NCBI RefSeq assembly: GCF_002286785.1 | Contig: NZ_MUJY01000029.1 | Location: 1 to 32,206, forward strand | Reading direction: 5' to 3' | From: Pseudomonas sp. PIC25 | Lineage (GTDB): Bacteria > Pseudomonadota > Gammaproteobacteria > Pseudomonadales > Pseudomonadaceae | DNA length: 32,206 bases | Part shown: positions 14,221-22,330 of the stretch, piece after piece | Layout of the letters: each line of letters opens with the position of its first letter | Numbering within the stretch: position 1 is the first letter of the stretch | Notes under the pieces: generated by a model | Told to the model about the DNA's origin: nothing | The model's database searches: none | Seen by the model: the letters and a program-made list of their open reading frames with translations, nothing else | Made by a program: the position numbers and the translations under genes

Positions 14221-15288
14221 ATGCGCACGTCCTTGCTGTCCTCGCTGATCGCCGCCGGCCTCTCCGCCGCCCTGAGCCTCTCCGCCCACGCAGCCCCCAA
14301 GACCGACTTCAGCGTCTGCTGGACCATCTATGCCGGCTGGATGCCATGGGAATACGGCGCCGCCCAAGGCATCGTCGACAAATGGGCGAAGAAGTACGAC
14401 ATCAACATTGACGTGGTGCAGATCAACGATTACGTCGAGTCCATCAACCAGTACACCGCCGGCCAGTTCGACGGCTGCACCATGACCAACATGGACGCCC
14501 TGACCATTCCCGCCGCCGGTGGCGTGGACTCCACCGCGCTGATCGTCGGCGACTTCTCCAACGGTAACGACGGCGTGGTGGTCAAGGGCAGCGGCAAGAC
14601 CCTGGCCGATCTCAAGGGGCAGCCGATCAACCTTGTCGAGCTGTCGGTCTCCCACTATTTGCTCGCCCGAGCCTTGGAAAGCGCCGGGCTGAGCGAGAAG
14701 GACGTGCAGGTGGTGAACACCTCGGATGCCGACCTGGTGGCGGCCTTCCATTCCGCCGAAGTGAAGGCGGTGACCACCTGGAACCCGCTGCTGGCGGAAG
14801 TCGTCGCGGTGCCGGACACCAGCAAGCTGTTCGATTCCAGCCAGATTCCCGGCGAAATCATCGACCTGATGGTGGTCAACAGCGACACCCTCAAGGACAA
14901 CCCCGCCTTCGGCAAGGCACTGGTCGGCGCCTGGTACGAAATCATGGCCACCATGAACGCCGACAGCACCGCCGGCAAGGCCGCCCGCGAGCACATGGCC
15001 AAGGCCTCCGGCACCGACCTGCCCGGCTACGAGGCGCAACTGGCGGCGACCAAGATGTTCTATTCGGCGAAGGACGCGCTGGCCTTCTACAACAGCCCGA
15101 AGCTGCCTGAAACCATGGACAAGGTGGCCGGCTTCAGCTTCGACCACGGCATTCTCGGCGAAGGCGCGAAGAGCGCGGACGCCATCGGCATGGCTTTCGC
15201 CAACGATCTGGTTACCGGCGACAAGGGCAACGTCAAGCTGCGCTTCGACCCGACGTATACCCGCATGGCAGCCGACGGCACGCTGTAA
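14221..15288 (+). CDS. guanidine/urea-carboxylase-cluster ABC transporter binding protein, paralog 2
   Basis: The product is 355 residues from ATG 14221, with a strong CTGGAGGT ribosome binding site. A signal peptide (cleavage after AHA, about residue 24) precedes FSVCWTIYAGWMPWEYGAAQ, DKWAKKYDINIDV and QYTAGQFDGCTMTNMDALTI, shared with paralog 1. The conserved segment GGVDSTALIVGDFS is identical in both. It is the copy next to the permease gene, 71 nt downstream, so it is the likelier partner of this ABC transporter. Expected ligand: guanidine, given the aptamer in its leader; older annotations would say urea. Confidence 0.9.
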   Translation: MRTSLLSSLIAAGLSAALSLSAHAAPKTDFSVCWTIYAGWMPWEYGAAQGIVDKWAKKYDINIDVVQINDYVESINQYTAGQFDGCTMTNMDALTIPAAGGVDSTALIVGDFSNGNDGVVVKGSGKTLADLKGQPINLVELSVSHYLLARALESAGLSEKDVQVVNTSDADLVAAFHSAEVKAVTTWNPLLAEVVAVPDTSKLFDSSQIPGEIIDLMVVNSDTLKDNPAFGKALVGAWYEIMATMNADSTAGKAAREHMAKASGTDLPGYEAQLAATKMFYSAKDALAFYNSPKLPETMDKVAGFSFDHGILGEGAKSADAIGMAFANDLVTGDKGNVKLRFDPTYTRMAADGTL

Positions 15289-15294
15289 CCTCGC

Positions 15295-15336
15295 CCGTAG
15301 GGGATTCGTTCGCCCGGTGCGGATGAACCCCTGCGG
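15295..15336 (+). repeat. degenerate REP-like stem-loop between binding protein and permease
   Basis: CCGTAGGGG (15295-15303) pairs with CCCCTGCGG (15328-15336) at 8 of 9 positions. In an operon this position often holds a structure that protects or attenuates the message, giving more binding protein than permease; that role is inference. Confidence 0.45.
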
Positions 15337-15359
15337 CTCAGCCCGATGGAGCCAAACCG

Positions 15360-16175
15360 ATGCGCCTGATCAACCGCCATCCGGACCGGACGGGTCGTCT
15401 GGCCCTGGCGATCCTGCCGTTCGCCCTGCTGCTGTTCGCCTATTTCTCGGGCTCGATGGCACGCCTGGAGGACAACCCCAACGACAAGTTGCTGCCGAGT
15501 GCCGCGCAGATGGCCGATGCGGTCGATCGTCTGGCTCTCCAACCTGACAAGCGCAGCGGCGACTACCTGTTCTGGCGCGATACCGCTTCCAGCCTGCAAC
15601 GCCTCGGTCTCGGCCTGGGCATCGCCGCCCTCGCCGCCCTCTGCCTCGGCATCGCCGCCGGCACCCTGCCGCTGTTCGGCGCGCCGCTGTCGCCGCTGCT
15701 CACGGTGCTGTCCATGGTGCCGCCGCTGGCGATCCTGCCGATCCTGTTCATCGTCTTCGGCCTCGGCGAGCTGGCCAAGGTCATGCTGATCGTCATCGGT
15801 ATCACCCCGGTGCTGGCCCGCGACCTCGAACAGCGCGCCAGGGAAATCCCCCAGGAGCTACTGATCAAGGCGCAGACCCTGGGAGCGAACACCTGGACGC
15901 TGATTCTCCGCGTGGTGCTGCCGCAACTGCTGCCGCGCCTGCTGATCGCCCTGCGCTTGGTGCTCGGTTCGGCCTGGCTGTTCCTCATCGCCGCCGAAGC
16001 CATCGCCTCCACCGACGGCCTCGGCTACCGCATCTTCCTGGTCCGCCGCTACATGGCGATGGATGTGATCCTGCCTTACGTGGCCTGGATCACCCTGCTT
16101 GCCTGGGCCATGGACCATGGGCTGCGCCGCCTCGCGCTGGGCTGTTTCCCCTGGTACGAAGGGGCCAAGGCATGA
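15360..16175 (+). CDS. ABC transporter permease (guanidine uptake)
   Basis: The product is 271 residues, a polytopic inner-membrane protein of the BPD_transp_1 / SsuC-TauC type. Hydrophobic segments lie at about 15-35, 80-105, 115-140, 195-220 and 235-255. The EAA coupling motif is seen around EIPQELLIKAQTLGANTWTL, where the ATPase docks. The start at 15360 follows GATGGAG by about 8 nt. The stop overlaps the ATPase start by 4 nt (ATGA). It forms the channel for the substrate delivered by the binding proteins upstream. Confidence 0.92.
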   Translation: MRLINRHPDRTGRLALAILPFALLLFAYFSGSMARLEDNPNDKLLPSAAQMADAVDRLALQPDKRSGDYLFWRDTASSLQRLGLGLGIAALAALCLGIAAGTLPLFGAPLSPLLTVLSMVPPLAILPILFIVFGLGELAKVMLIVIGITPVLARDLEQRAREIPQELLIKAQTLGANTWTLILRVVLPQLLPRLLIALRLVLGSAWLFLIAAEAIASTDGLGYRIFLVRRYMAMDVILPYVAWITLLAWAMDHGLRRLALGCFPWYEGAKA

Positions 16176-16972
16176 GCTTCATCCAGGTTGAAAACGTCTG
16201 GCAGGAATATGGCGAGCAGGTGGTGCTGGAACGCCTGAACCTGTCGGTGGCCGAAGGCGAGTTCTGCACGCTGGTCGGCGCCTCCGGTTGCGGCAAATCC
16301 ACCTTCCTGCGCCTGCTGCTCGGCCAGGAACGCCCCAGCCGCGGCCGCATCCTGCTGGACGGCGCGCCCCTGGCGGACGAACCGGACGCCAGCCGGGGCG
16401 TGGTGTTCCAGCGCTATTCGGTATTCCCTCATCTGTCGGTGCTGGACAACGTGACCCTCGGCCTGGAATTGCCGCGTGCGCCGCTGCTCGGCCGGTTGTT
16501 CGGCCAGGCCAGGCGCGAGGCGCGCGACCAGGCGGCGGCGATCCTCGAACGGGTCGGCCTCGGCCACGCCCTGGACAAGTACCCCAGCGCGCTCTCGGGC
16601 GGCATGCAGCAGCGCCTGGCCATCGCCCAGGCGCTGGTGATGAAACCGCGCGTGCTGCTGCTCGACGAACCCTTCGGCGCCCTCGACCCCGGCATCCGCA
16701 AGGACATGCATGCGCTGCTACTGGAACTCTGGCAGGAAACCCGGTTGACGGTGTTCATGGTCACCCACGACCTGTCGGAAGGCTTCACCCTCGGCACCCG
16801 CATCCTGGTCTTCGACAAGACCCGCCTCGACCCGCAGGCACCCAATGCCTACGGCGCGCGGATCACCTACGACATTCCGTTGAACAGCGACCGCCGCGCC
16901 GCGCGCGTGGCCGTCGATTGCTCGTCGGCCCGCCTCGCCGGCCTGCTGCAACCCCACTACCAAGGAGCCTGA
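16172..16972 (+). CDS. ABC transporter ATP-binding protein (guanidine uptake)
   Basis: The product is 266 residues. Walker A GASGCGKST (about 36-44), Q-loop VVFQRYSVFPH, signature LSGGMQQR (about 143-150), Walker B VLLLDEPFGALDP (about 163-175) and the switch His in VTHDLSEG are all intact, as in the SsuB/TauB/NrtD branch. It energises the preceding permease. The start overlaps the permease stop by 4 nt, and the stop lies just 1 nt before the next gene's ATG. Confidence 0.94.
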   Translation: MSFIQVENVWQEYGEQVVLERLNLSVAEGEFCTLVGASGCGKSTFLRLLLGQERPSRGRILLDGAPLADEPDASRGVVFQRYSVFPHLSVLDNVTLGLELPRAPLLGRLFGQARREARDQAAAILERVGLGHALDKYPSALSGGMQQRLAIAQALVMKPRVLLLDEPFGALDPGIRKDMHALLLELWQETRLTVFMVTHDLSEGFTLGTRILVFDKTRLDPQAPNAYGARITYDIPLNSDRRAARVAVDCSSARLAGLLQPHYQGA

Positions 16973-16973
16973 C

Positions 16974-17702
16974 ATGAGCGCATCCCTCGCCCTGCGCCCG
17001 ACCCTGTACGAAGAAGTCGTACCCGGCGGCGGCCATACTTCGTTCGTTCTCAAACGCGGCCAACTGCTGCGTCTCACCGACATCGAAGGCGGCGCCAACG
17101 TCAGCCTGCTGCTGCTCAATGCCCACGAAAAAAGCGAACGCCTGAACCTGCCTGACACCCTGAAGTGCCAGCACACCGCCAGGCTCACCGCCGGGCACTG
17201 CCTGTACTCGGACATGGGCCGCGTGCTCGCCGCCATCACCGCCGACACCTGCGGCTGGCACGACAGCTTCGGCGGCATACTGAATGCTGGGGAAGTCCGC
17301 GAGAAATACGGTCAGGGCCGCTACCAGGAACTGCGCAACGGCTTCTTCCGCAACGGCATGGACAACCTGTTGGTGGAAATGGGCAAGTGGAACCTCAACC
17401 TGCAGGACCTGCTGATGTGCCTGAACCTGTTCAGCAAGGTCTCGGTGGATGCCGACGGCTGCTTTCACTTCGAGCCGGGTAATTCCAAGGCCGGCGACTA
17501 CGTCGAGCTGTACGCGCCGATGGACACCCTGGTGGTGCTCACCGCCTTGCAGCACCCCATGGACCCGAACCCGCATTACGCGCCGAAACCGGTCCGCCTG
17601 AGCTGGAGCAAGGTGGAGAGCGACGGCATCAGCGTGCTCTGCCGCACCTCGCGCCCGGAGAACAGCCGCGGCTTCCACAACACCGAACGTCTCTACCTCT
17701 GA
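16974..17702 (+). CDS. carboxyguanidine deiminase subunit (urea carboxylase-associated protein, DUF1989)
   Basis: The product is 242 residues with AAGGAG before ATG 16974. It belongs to the urea carboxylase-associated (DUF1989) family. Visible marks are [50 protein letters not shown] and [12 protein letters not shown]. Published work on bacterial guanidine use assigns the two adjacent DUF1989 proteins as the CgdA and CgdB subunits of a deiminase that turns carboxyguanidine into allophanate plus ammonia. I cannot say which letter applies. Cys and His in ADTCGxHD, shared by both subunits, are candidate metal or active-site residues. Confidence 0.88.
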   Translation: MSASLALRPTLYEEVVPGGGHTSFVLKRGQLLRLTDIEGGANVSLLLLNAHEKSERLNLPDTLKCQHTARLTAGHCLYSDMGRVLAAITADTCGWHDSFGGILNAGEVREKYGQGRYQELRNGFFRNGMDNLLVEMGKWNLNLQDLLMCLNLFSKVSVDADGCFHFEPGNSKAGDYVELYAPMDTLVVLTALQHPMDPNPHYAPKPVRLSWSKVESDGISVLCRTSRPENSRGFHNTERLYL

Positions 17703-17713
17703 GGGCCGCCGCC

Positions 17714-18349
17714 ATGACCCTGACCCACAGCGAGAAGCACCCCGAAGCCACCCTGCGCCGTGACGTGATCGCCGCCGGCGAGCCGTACCTGACCGAAGTG
17801 AAAGCCGGCCAGACCGTGCGCATCCTCGATCTCGAAGGCAACCAGGCGGTGGACACGCTGTTCTACAGCGCCCGCAACCCGCGCGAGCGCTATGACGTGC
17901 AGCGCACGCTGCGCAAGCAGAACCGCGTCTACCTCACCACCGGCACGGTGCTCTGGTCGAACCTCGGCAACCCCATGCTGACCCTCGTCGCCGACACCTG
18001 CGGCCGCCACGACACCCTCGGCGGCGCCTGTGCCCAGGAAAGCAACACCGTGCGCTATGCCCTGGAAAAGCGCCACATGCACAGCTGCCGCGACAATTTC
18101 CTGCGCGCCAGCCTGCACGACGGCCGCCTGGAGAAGCGCGACATCGGCGCCAACATCAATTTCTTCATGAACGTGCCGGTAACGCCGGAAGGCGGCCTGA
18201 CCTTCGAGGACGGCATCTCCGCCGCCGGCAAGTACGTCGAGCTGATCGCCCACATGGACGTCATCCTCCTGATCTCCAACTGCCCGCAGCTCAACAATCC
18301 GTGCAATGCCTACAACCCGACGCCGGCAGAGGTCCTGATTTGGGAATAA
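17714..18349 (+). CDS. carboxyguanidine deiminase subunit (second DUF1989 protein)
   Basis: The product is 211 residues and starts 11 nt after the previous gene, with GAGGG overlapping that gene's stop. It is a paralog of its neighbour: [57 protein letters not shown] and [16 protein letters not shown] align with the corresponding blocks. The two form the expected heteromeric CgdAB enzyme acting between carboxylase and allophanate hydrolase. The 1:1 gene order directly before the carboxylase matches known guanidine clusters. Confidence 0.88.
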   Translation: MTLTHSEKHPEATLRRDVIAAGEPYLTEVKAGQTVRILDLEGNQAVDTLFYSARNPRERYDVQRTLRKQNRVYLTTGTVLWSNLGNPMLTLVADTCGRHDTLGGACAQESNTVRYALEKRHMHSCRDNFLRASLHDGRLEKRDIGANINFFMNVPVTPEGGLTFEDGISAAGKYVELIAHMDVILLISNCPQLNNPCNAYNPTPAEVLIWE

Positions 18350-18360
18350 AAAAGCAGCGG

Positions 18361-18432
18361 CAAGCCTCAAGCGGAAAGCTCCAAGCGGCAAAGAGGGGTT
18401 GTCCGTGCAGATCTCTTGCAGCTTGAGGCTTG
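18361..18432 (+). repeat. CAAGC-type inverted repeat between deiminase and carboxylase genes
   Basis: CAAGCCTCAAGC (18361-18372) is the exact reverse complement of GCTTGAGGCTTG (18421-18432), with a 48-nt interior that itself contains GCAAAGAG/CTCTTGC. Strings of CAAGC/GCTTG units like this are common intergenic repeats in Pseudomonas. It sits just upstream of the guanidine-II riboswitch. Confidence 0.6.
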
Positions 18433-18453
18433 AAGCTAGCAGCTCGCTCTTCA

Positions 18454-18520
18454 ACCACGGACGACCGTGGTGCAGATGACTATCGGCGGGACGGCCCGCC
18501 ACCTTCGAGGACGCCTCGAA
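18454..18520 (+). promoter_or_regulatory. guanidine-II (mini-ykkC) riboswitch with third hairpin over the ribosome binding site
   Basis: Two hairpins with the diagnostic ACGR tetraloop lie in tandem: CCACGG-ACGA-CCGTGG (18455-18470) and GGCGGG-ACGG-CCCGCC (18485-18500), 14 nt apart. This is the exact signature of the guanidine-II class, whose two ACGR loops each bind guanidinium and dock. Immediately after comes TTCGAGG-ACG-CCTCGAA (18504-18520), a perfect 7-bp hairpin holding the GAGG Shine-Dalgarno and the A of the carboxylase ATG. Control of carboxylase translation by guanidine is strongly implied. Confidence 0.88.
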
Positions 18521-21500
18521 TGTTCGACACATTGTTGATCGCCAACCGCGGCGCCATTGCCTGCCGCATCCTGCGTACCCTACGCGCCCTGAATGTGAAG
18601 GGCGTCGCCGTCTACTCCGAAGCGGACGCCGCCAGCCTGCATATCCAGCAGGCCGATGAAGCCCACAGCCTGGGCGAGGGCCCGGCCGCCGCCACCTACC
18701 TGGTGGTGGACAAGATTCTCGACGCCGCGCGTCGGAGCGGCGCCCAGGCCATCCATCCCGGCTACGGCTTCCTGTCAGAGAACGCCGCCTTCGCCGAAGC
18801 CTGCGAAGCGGCCGGCATCGCCTTCGTCGGCCCGACGCCCGAGCAGTTGCGCGTGTTCGGCCTCAAGCACACCGCCCGCGCCCTGGCCAGGGACCGCGGC
18901 GTCCCGCTGCTGGAAGGCACCGATCTGCTGGACAGCCTGGACGCCGCTCTCGCCGCCGCCGAGCGGGTCGGCTATCCGGTAATGCTCAAAAGCACCGCCG
19001 GCGGTGGTGGTATCGGCATGCGCGTCTGCCGCAGCGCGGAGGAACTGCGCGACGCCTTCGACGCGGTGAAGCGCCTCGGCCAGAACAACTTCAGCGACGC
19101 CGGCGTCTTCATCGAAAAATACATCGAGCGCGCCCGCCACTTGGAAGTGCAGGTGTTCGGCGACGGCCGGGGCGAAGTGATCGCCCTCGGCGTGCGCGAC
19201 TGCTCGGTGCAGCGACGCAACCAGAAAGTGCTGGAAGAAACGCCCGCGCCCAACCTGCCGGCCGGCGTGGCCGAAGCGCTCTGCGCCGCCGCGGTCGAAT
19301 TGGCCAGGGCGGTGAATTACCGCAGCGCCGGCACCGTCGAGTTCGTCTACGACAGCGAGGCCGAGCGCTTCTACTTCCTCGAAGTGAACACCCGCCTGCA
19401 GGTCGAGCACGGCGTCACCGAGCAGGTCTGGGGCGTCGATCTGGTGCGCTGGATGATCGAGCTGGCGGCTGGCGACCTGCCGCCGCTGGCCGAACTGGCG
19501 GCCACACTGAAGCCCAGCGGCCATGCCATCCAGGCGCGCCTCTACGCAGAAGACCCAGGCCGCGACTTCCAACCCAGCCCCGGCCTGCTCACCGCCGTGC
19601 GGTTCCCGGCAGCCGACGGCAAAACCCTGCGCATCGACACCTGGGTCGAAGCCGGCTGCGAGATACCGCCCTACTTCGACCCGATGATCGCCAAGCTGAT
19701 CGCCTGGGCTCCCGACCGCGACCAGGCCCGCGCCGCGCTGGACCAGGCGCTGGACGGCAGCCTGCTCTACGGGGTGGAAAGCAACCGCGACTACCTGCGA
19801 CAAATCCTTGCCGACGCCCCCTTCGCCAGCGGCTCGCCCTGGACCCGCTGCCTGGAGGGCCTGACCTACCGCGCCAACACCTTCGAGGTGCTCTCCGCCG
19901 GCACCCAGACCACCGTGCAGGACTATCCCGGCCGGCTCGGCTACTGGGCCGTCGGCGTACCGCCATCGGGGCCGATGGACGACCGTGCCCTGCGCCTGGG
20001 CAACCGCCTGCTGGGCAACCCGGAAGGTGCCGCCGCCCTGGAAATCACCATGAGCGGGCCAACCCTGCGCTTCAACACCGACGCCGTGGTGGCGGTGACC
20101 GGCGCCGAGATTCCCCTCGCCCTGGAGGGCGAGCCGCAACCCATGCACACCGCGCTGCGCGTGCCGGCCGGCACCACTCTCGCCCTCGGTACCCTGGCCG
20201 GTGCCGGGGCCCGCAGCTATCTGTGCCTGCGCGGCGGCCTGCAGGTGCCGGACTACCTTGGCTCGAAAAGCACCTTCACCCTCGGCCAGTTCGGCGGCCA
20301 TGCCGGCCGTGCCCTGCGCGCCGGCGACGTGCTGCACCTGCCGCCGCTGACGGACCGCAGCGCGGGCAACAGCCTGCCCCCGGCGCTGCGCCCTATGCTG
20401 CCGGTTGTCCGCGATATCCGTGTGATCTACGGGCCGCACGGGGCGCCGGAATATTTCAGCGACGCCTACATCCGCACCTTCTTCGCCACCGACTGGGAAG
20501 TGCACTTCAACTCCAGCCGCACCGGCGTGCGGCTGATCGGCCCCAAGCCGGAATGGGTGCGCGAGAGCGGCGGCGAAGCCGGCCTGCATCCGTCGAACAT
20601 CCATGACAATCCCTACGCCATCGGCGCGGTGGACTTCACCGGCGACATGCCGGTGATCCTCGGCCCGGACGGACCGAGTCTGGGCGGCTTCGTCTGCCCG
20701 GTCACGGTGATCGAGGCCGACCTCTGGCAACTCGGCCAGCTCAAGGCCGGCGACAAGCTGCGCTTCGTCCCGGTAGACATCGCCACGGCGCGGGAACTGG
20801 CCAAGGCGCGCAATGCGGAATGCGCCAACCTCCGTGGGAGCGAAGTCATTCGCGATCCCGGCAGCGCTGTTATCGCGGGTAAACCCGTTCCTGCAAGCCC
20901 CGTCGTTCTCGATCTCGGCCAGGACGATACCCGCCTGGTCGCCCGCCTCTCCGGCGATACCCATCTGCTGCTGGAGATCGGCCAGCCCGAGCTGGACCTG
21001 GTGCTGCGCTTTCGTGGCCACGCGCTGATGCAGGCCCTGGAGGCCGAGCGGCTCGCCGGCGTGGTGGACCTGACACCCGGCATCCGCTCGCTGCAAGTGC
21101 ACTACCAGCCGGAAACCCTGCCCCTCGAACGCCTGCTGGCGGTGGTCGCCGGGCTCTGGGATGGCGTCTGCGCCGCCCGGGACCTCAAGGTGCCCTCGCG
21201 CATCGTCCATCTGCCGCTGTCCTGGGACGACCCGGCCTGCCGCCTGGCCATCGAGAAGTACATGACCACGGTGCGCAAGGACGCCCCCTGGTGCCCGAGC
21301 AACCTCGAATTCATCCGCCGCATCAACGACCTGCCCGGCCTCGACGAGGTGCATCGCACCGTCTTCGACGCCAGCTACCTGGTGATGGGCCTGGGCGACG
21401 TCTACCTCGGCGCGCCGGTGGCCACGCCGCTGGACCCGCGCCACCGGCTGGTCACCACCAAGTACAACCCGGCACGCACCTGGACCGCGGAGAACTCGGT

Positions 21501-22143
21501 GGGCATCGGCGGCGCCTATCTGTGCGTGTACGGCATGGAGGGGCCTGGCGGCTACCAGTTCGTCGGCCGCACCCTGCAGATGTGGAACCGCTACCGCGAC
21601 GTCGCCGCGTTCGACGGCAAGCCCTGGCTGCTGCGCTTCTTCGACCAGATCCGTTTCTACCCGGTCTCGGACGAGGAACTGCTGCGCATCCGCCGCGACT
21701 TCCCCCTCGGCCGCTACCCGTTGCGCATCGAGCACAGCGAGCTGCACCTCGCCGACTACCAGGCCTTCCTGGCCAGGGAAGCCGAGAGCATTGCCGCGTT
21801 CCGCAGCCAGCAGCGCGCAGCCTTCGACGCCGAACGCCAGCGCTGGATCGACAGCGGCCAGGCCCATTTCGAGAGCGCGGAAGTCGCCGCCGACCTCGGC
21901 GAAGATAGTCCGCTCGGCGCCGGACAGCACGCTATCGAAAGCCATATCGCCGGCAACCTCTGGCAGGTGCAGGTGAATGTCGGCAGCGAGGTCAAGTCCG
22001 GTGACATTCTGGTCATCCTCGAGTCGATGAAGATGGAAATCCCCCTCACCGCCCCGCGCGACGGCGTGATCAAGGAAGTCCGCGTACAGCCCGGCTCACC
22101 GGTACGCGCCGGGCAACGGGTAGTGGTGATGGAAGAGGCCTGA
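18520..22143 (+). CDS. guanidine (urea) carboxylase, biotin-dependent
   Basis: The product is 1207 residues from ATG 18520 (GAGG in the riboswitch hairpin). Order of domains: biotin carboxylase (1-445; GYGFLSE 81-87, ATP loop GGGGIGM 161-167, LEVNTRLQVEHGVTE); carboxyltransferase AHS2/KipA half (about 460-765; TVQDYPGRLGYWAVGVPPSG); AHS1/KipI half (about 795-1010; IVHLPLSWDDPACR, RTVFDASYLVMGLGDVYLGA); and a biotinyl domain with ESMKM, biotin on Lys1171. This is the full urea carboxylase architecture at normal length. Three guanidine aptamers and the deiminase genes argue that the true substrate is guanidine, giving carboxyguanidine. A REPIN-like sequence encodes residues about 772-792 in the AHS2-AHS1 linker. 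Confidence 0.93.
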   Translation: MFDTLLIANRGAIACRILRTLRALNVKGVAVYSEADAASLHIQQADEAHSLGEGPAAATYLVVDKILDAARRSGAQAIHPGYGFLSENAAFAEACEAAGIAFVGPTPEQLRVFGLKHTARALARDRGVPLLEGTDLLDSLDAALAAAERVGYPVMLKSTAGGGGIGMRVCRSAEELRDAFDAVKRLGQNNFSDAGVFIEKYIERARHLEVQVFGDGRGEVIALGVRDCSVQRRNQKVLEETPAPNLPAGVAEALCAAAVELARAVNYRSAGTVEFVYDSEAERFYFLEVNTRLQVEHGVTEQVWGVDLVRWMIELAAGDLPPLAELAATLKPSGHAIQARLYAEDPGRDFQPSPGLLTAVRFPAADGKTLRIDTWVEAGCEIPPYFDPMIAKLIAWAPDRDQARAALDQALDGSLLYGVESNRDYLRQILADAPFASGSPWTRCLEGLTYRANTFEVLSAGTQTTVQDYPGRLGYWAVGVPPSGPMDDRALRLGNRLLGNPEGAAALEITMSGPTLRFNTDAVVAVTGAEIPLALEGEPQPMHTALRVPAGTTLALGTLAGAGARSYLCLRGGLQVPDYLGSKSTFTLGQFGGHAGRALRAGDVLHLPPLTDRSAGNSLPPALRPMLPVVRDIRVIYGPHGAPEYFSDAYIRTFFATDWEVHFNSSRTGVRLIGPKPEWVRESGGEAGLHPSNIHDNPYAIGAVDFTGDMPVILGPDGPSLGGFVCPVTVIEADLWQLGQLKAGDKLRFVPVDIATARELAKARNAECANLRGSEVIRDPGSAVIAGKPVPASPVVLDLGQDDTRLVARLSGDTHLLLEIGQPELDLVLRFRGHALMQALEAERLAGVVDLTPGIRSLQVHYQPETLPLERLLAVVAGLWDGVCAARDLKVPSRIVHLPLSWDDPACRLAIEKYMTTVRKDAPWCPSNLEFIRRINDLPGLDEVHRTVFDASYLVMGLGDVYLGAPVATPLDPRHRLVTTKYNPARTWTAENSVGIGGAYLCVYGMEGPGGYQFVGRTLQMWNRYRDVAAFDGKPWLLRFFDQIRFYPVSDEELLRIRRDFPLGRYPLRIEHSELHLADYQAFLAREAESIAAFRSQQRAAFDAERQRWIDSGQAHFESAEVAADLGEDSPLGAGQHAIESHIAGNLWQVQVNVGSEVKSGDILVILESMKMEIPLTAPRDGVIKEVRVQPGSPVRAGQRVVVMEEA
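20834..20895 (+). repeat. REPIN-like doublet inside the carboxylase coding sequence
   Basis: GTGGGAGCGAAGTCATTCGC (20834 on) matches the intergenic REP at 27048-27070 at 21 of 23 bases. ATCGCGGGTAAACCCG (20872 on) then TTCCTGCA is an inverted partner like the one at 27086-27108. The pair encodes the linker residues around RGSEVIRDPGSAVIAGKPVP with the reading frame kept open. Confidence 0.75.
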
Positions 22144-22210
22144 ATTGAAAGCATCTCGACGGAGAGATAGAGCACCGAACAGCAAGGATGCATCGACACG
22201 CACGTTCAAC

Positions 22211-22235
22211 GCCCTCTCCCCCTTGGGGAGAGGGC
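22211..22235 (+). repeat. GC-rich 11-bp palindrome in the carboxylase-allophanate hydrolase gap
   Basis: GCCCTCTCCCC (22211-22221) and GGGGAGAGGGC (22225-22235) form a perfect 11-bp stem with a 3-nt loop. It belongs to a common proteobacterial intergenic repeat type. It lies inside the 187-nt gap and has no T-run, so it may modulate rather than end transcription. Confidence 0.6.
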
Positions 22236-22330
22236 TGGGGTGAGAGGCGGACTGGACCACAACACCGTATCTCCGCCCTCGCCCCACCCTTTCCAGCGAG
22301 AAAGGGAAACAGCCCCCAAAGGACGCCAAC

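Noticed and set aside
18775-21945. A 1056-residue open frame on the minus strand
   Set aside because: It is antisense to the carboxylase, whose domains and biotin motif are certain. Its composition (Ala, Gly, Gln, Val, His, Asp) is the usual mirror of a GC-rich gene, and it has no ribosome binding site or recognisable fold.
22148-22166. A possible further guanidine-II hairpin (ATCTC-GACGGA-GAGAT) upstream of allophanate hydrolase
   Set aside because: The ACGG loop is closed by a G-A mismatch, the stem is weak, and no second ACGR hairpin follows.
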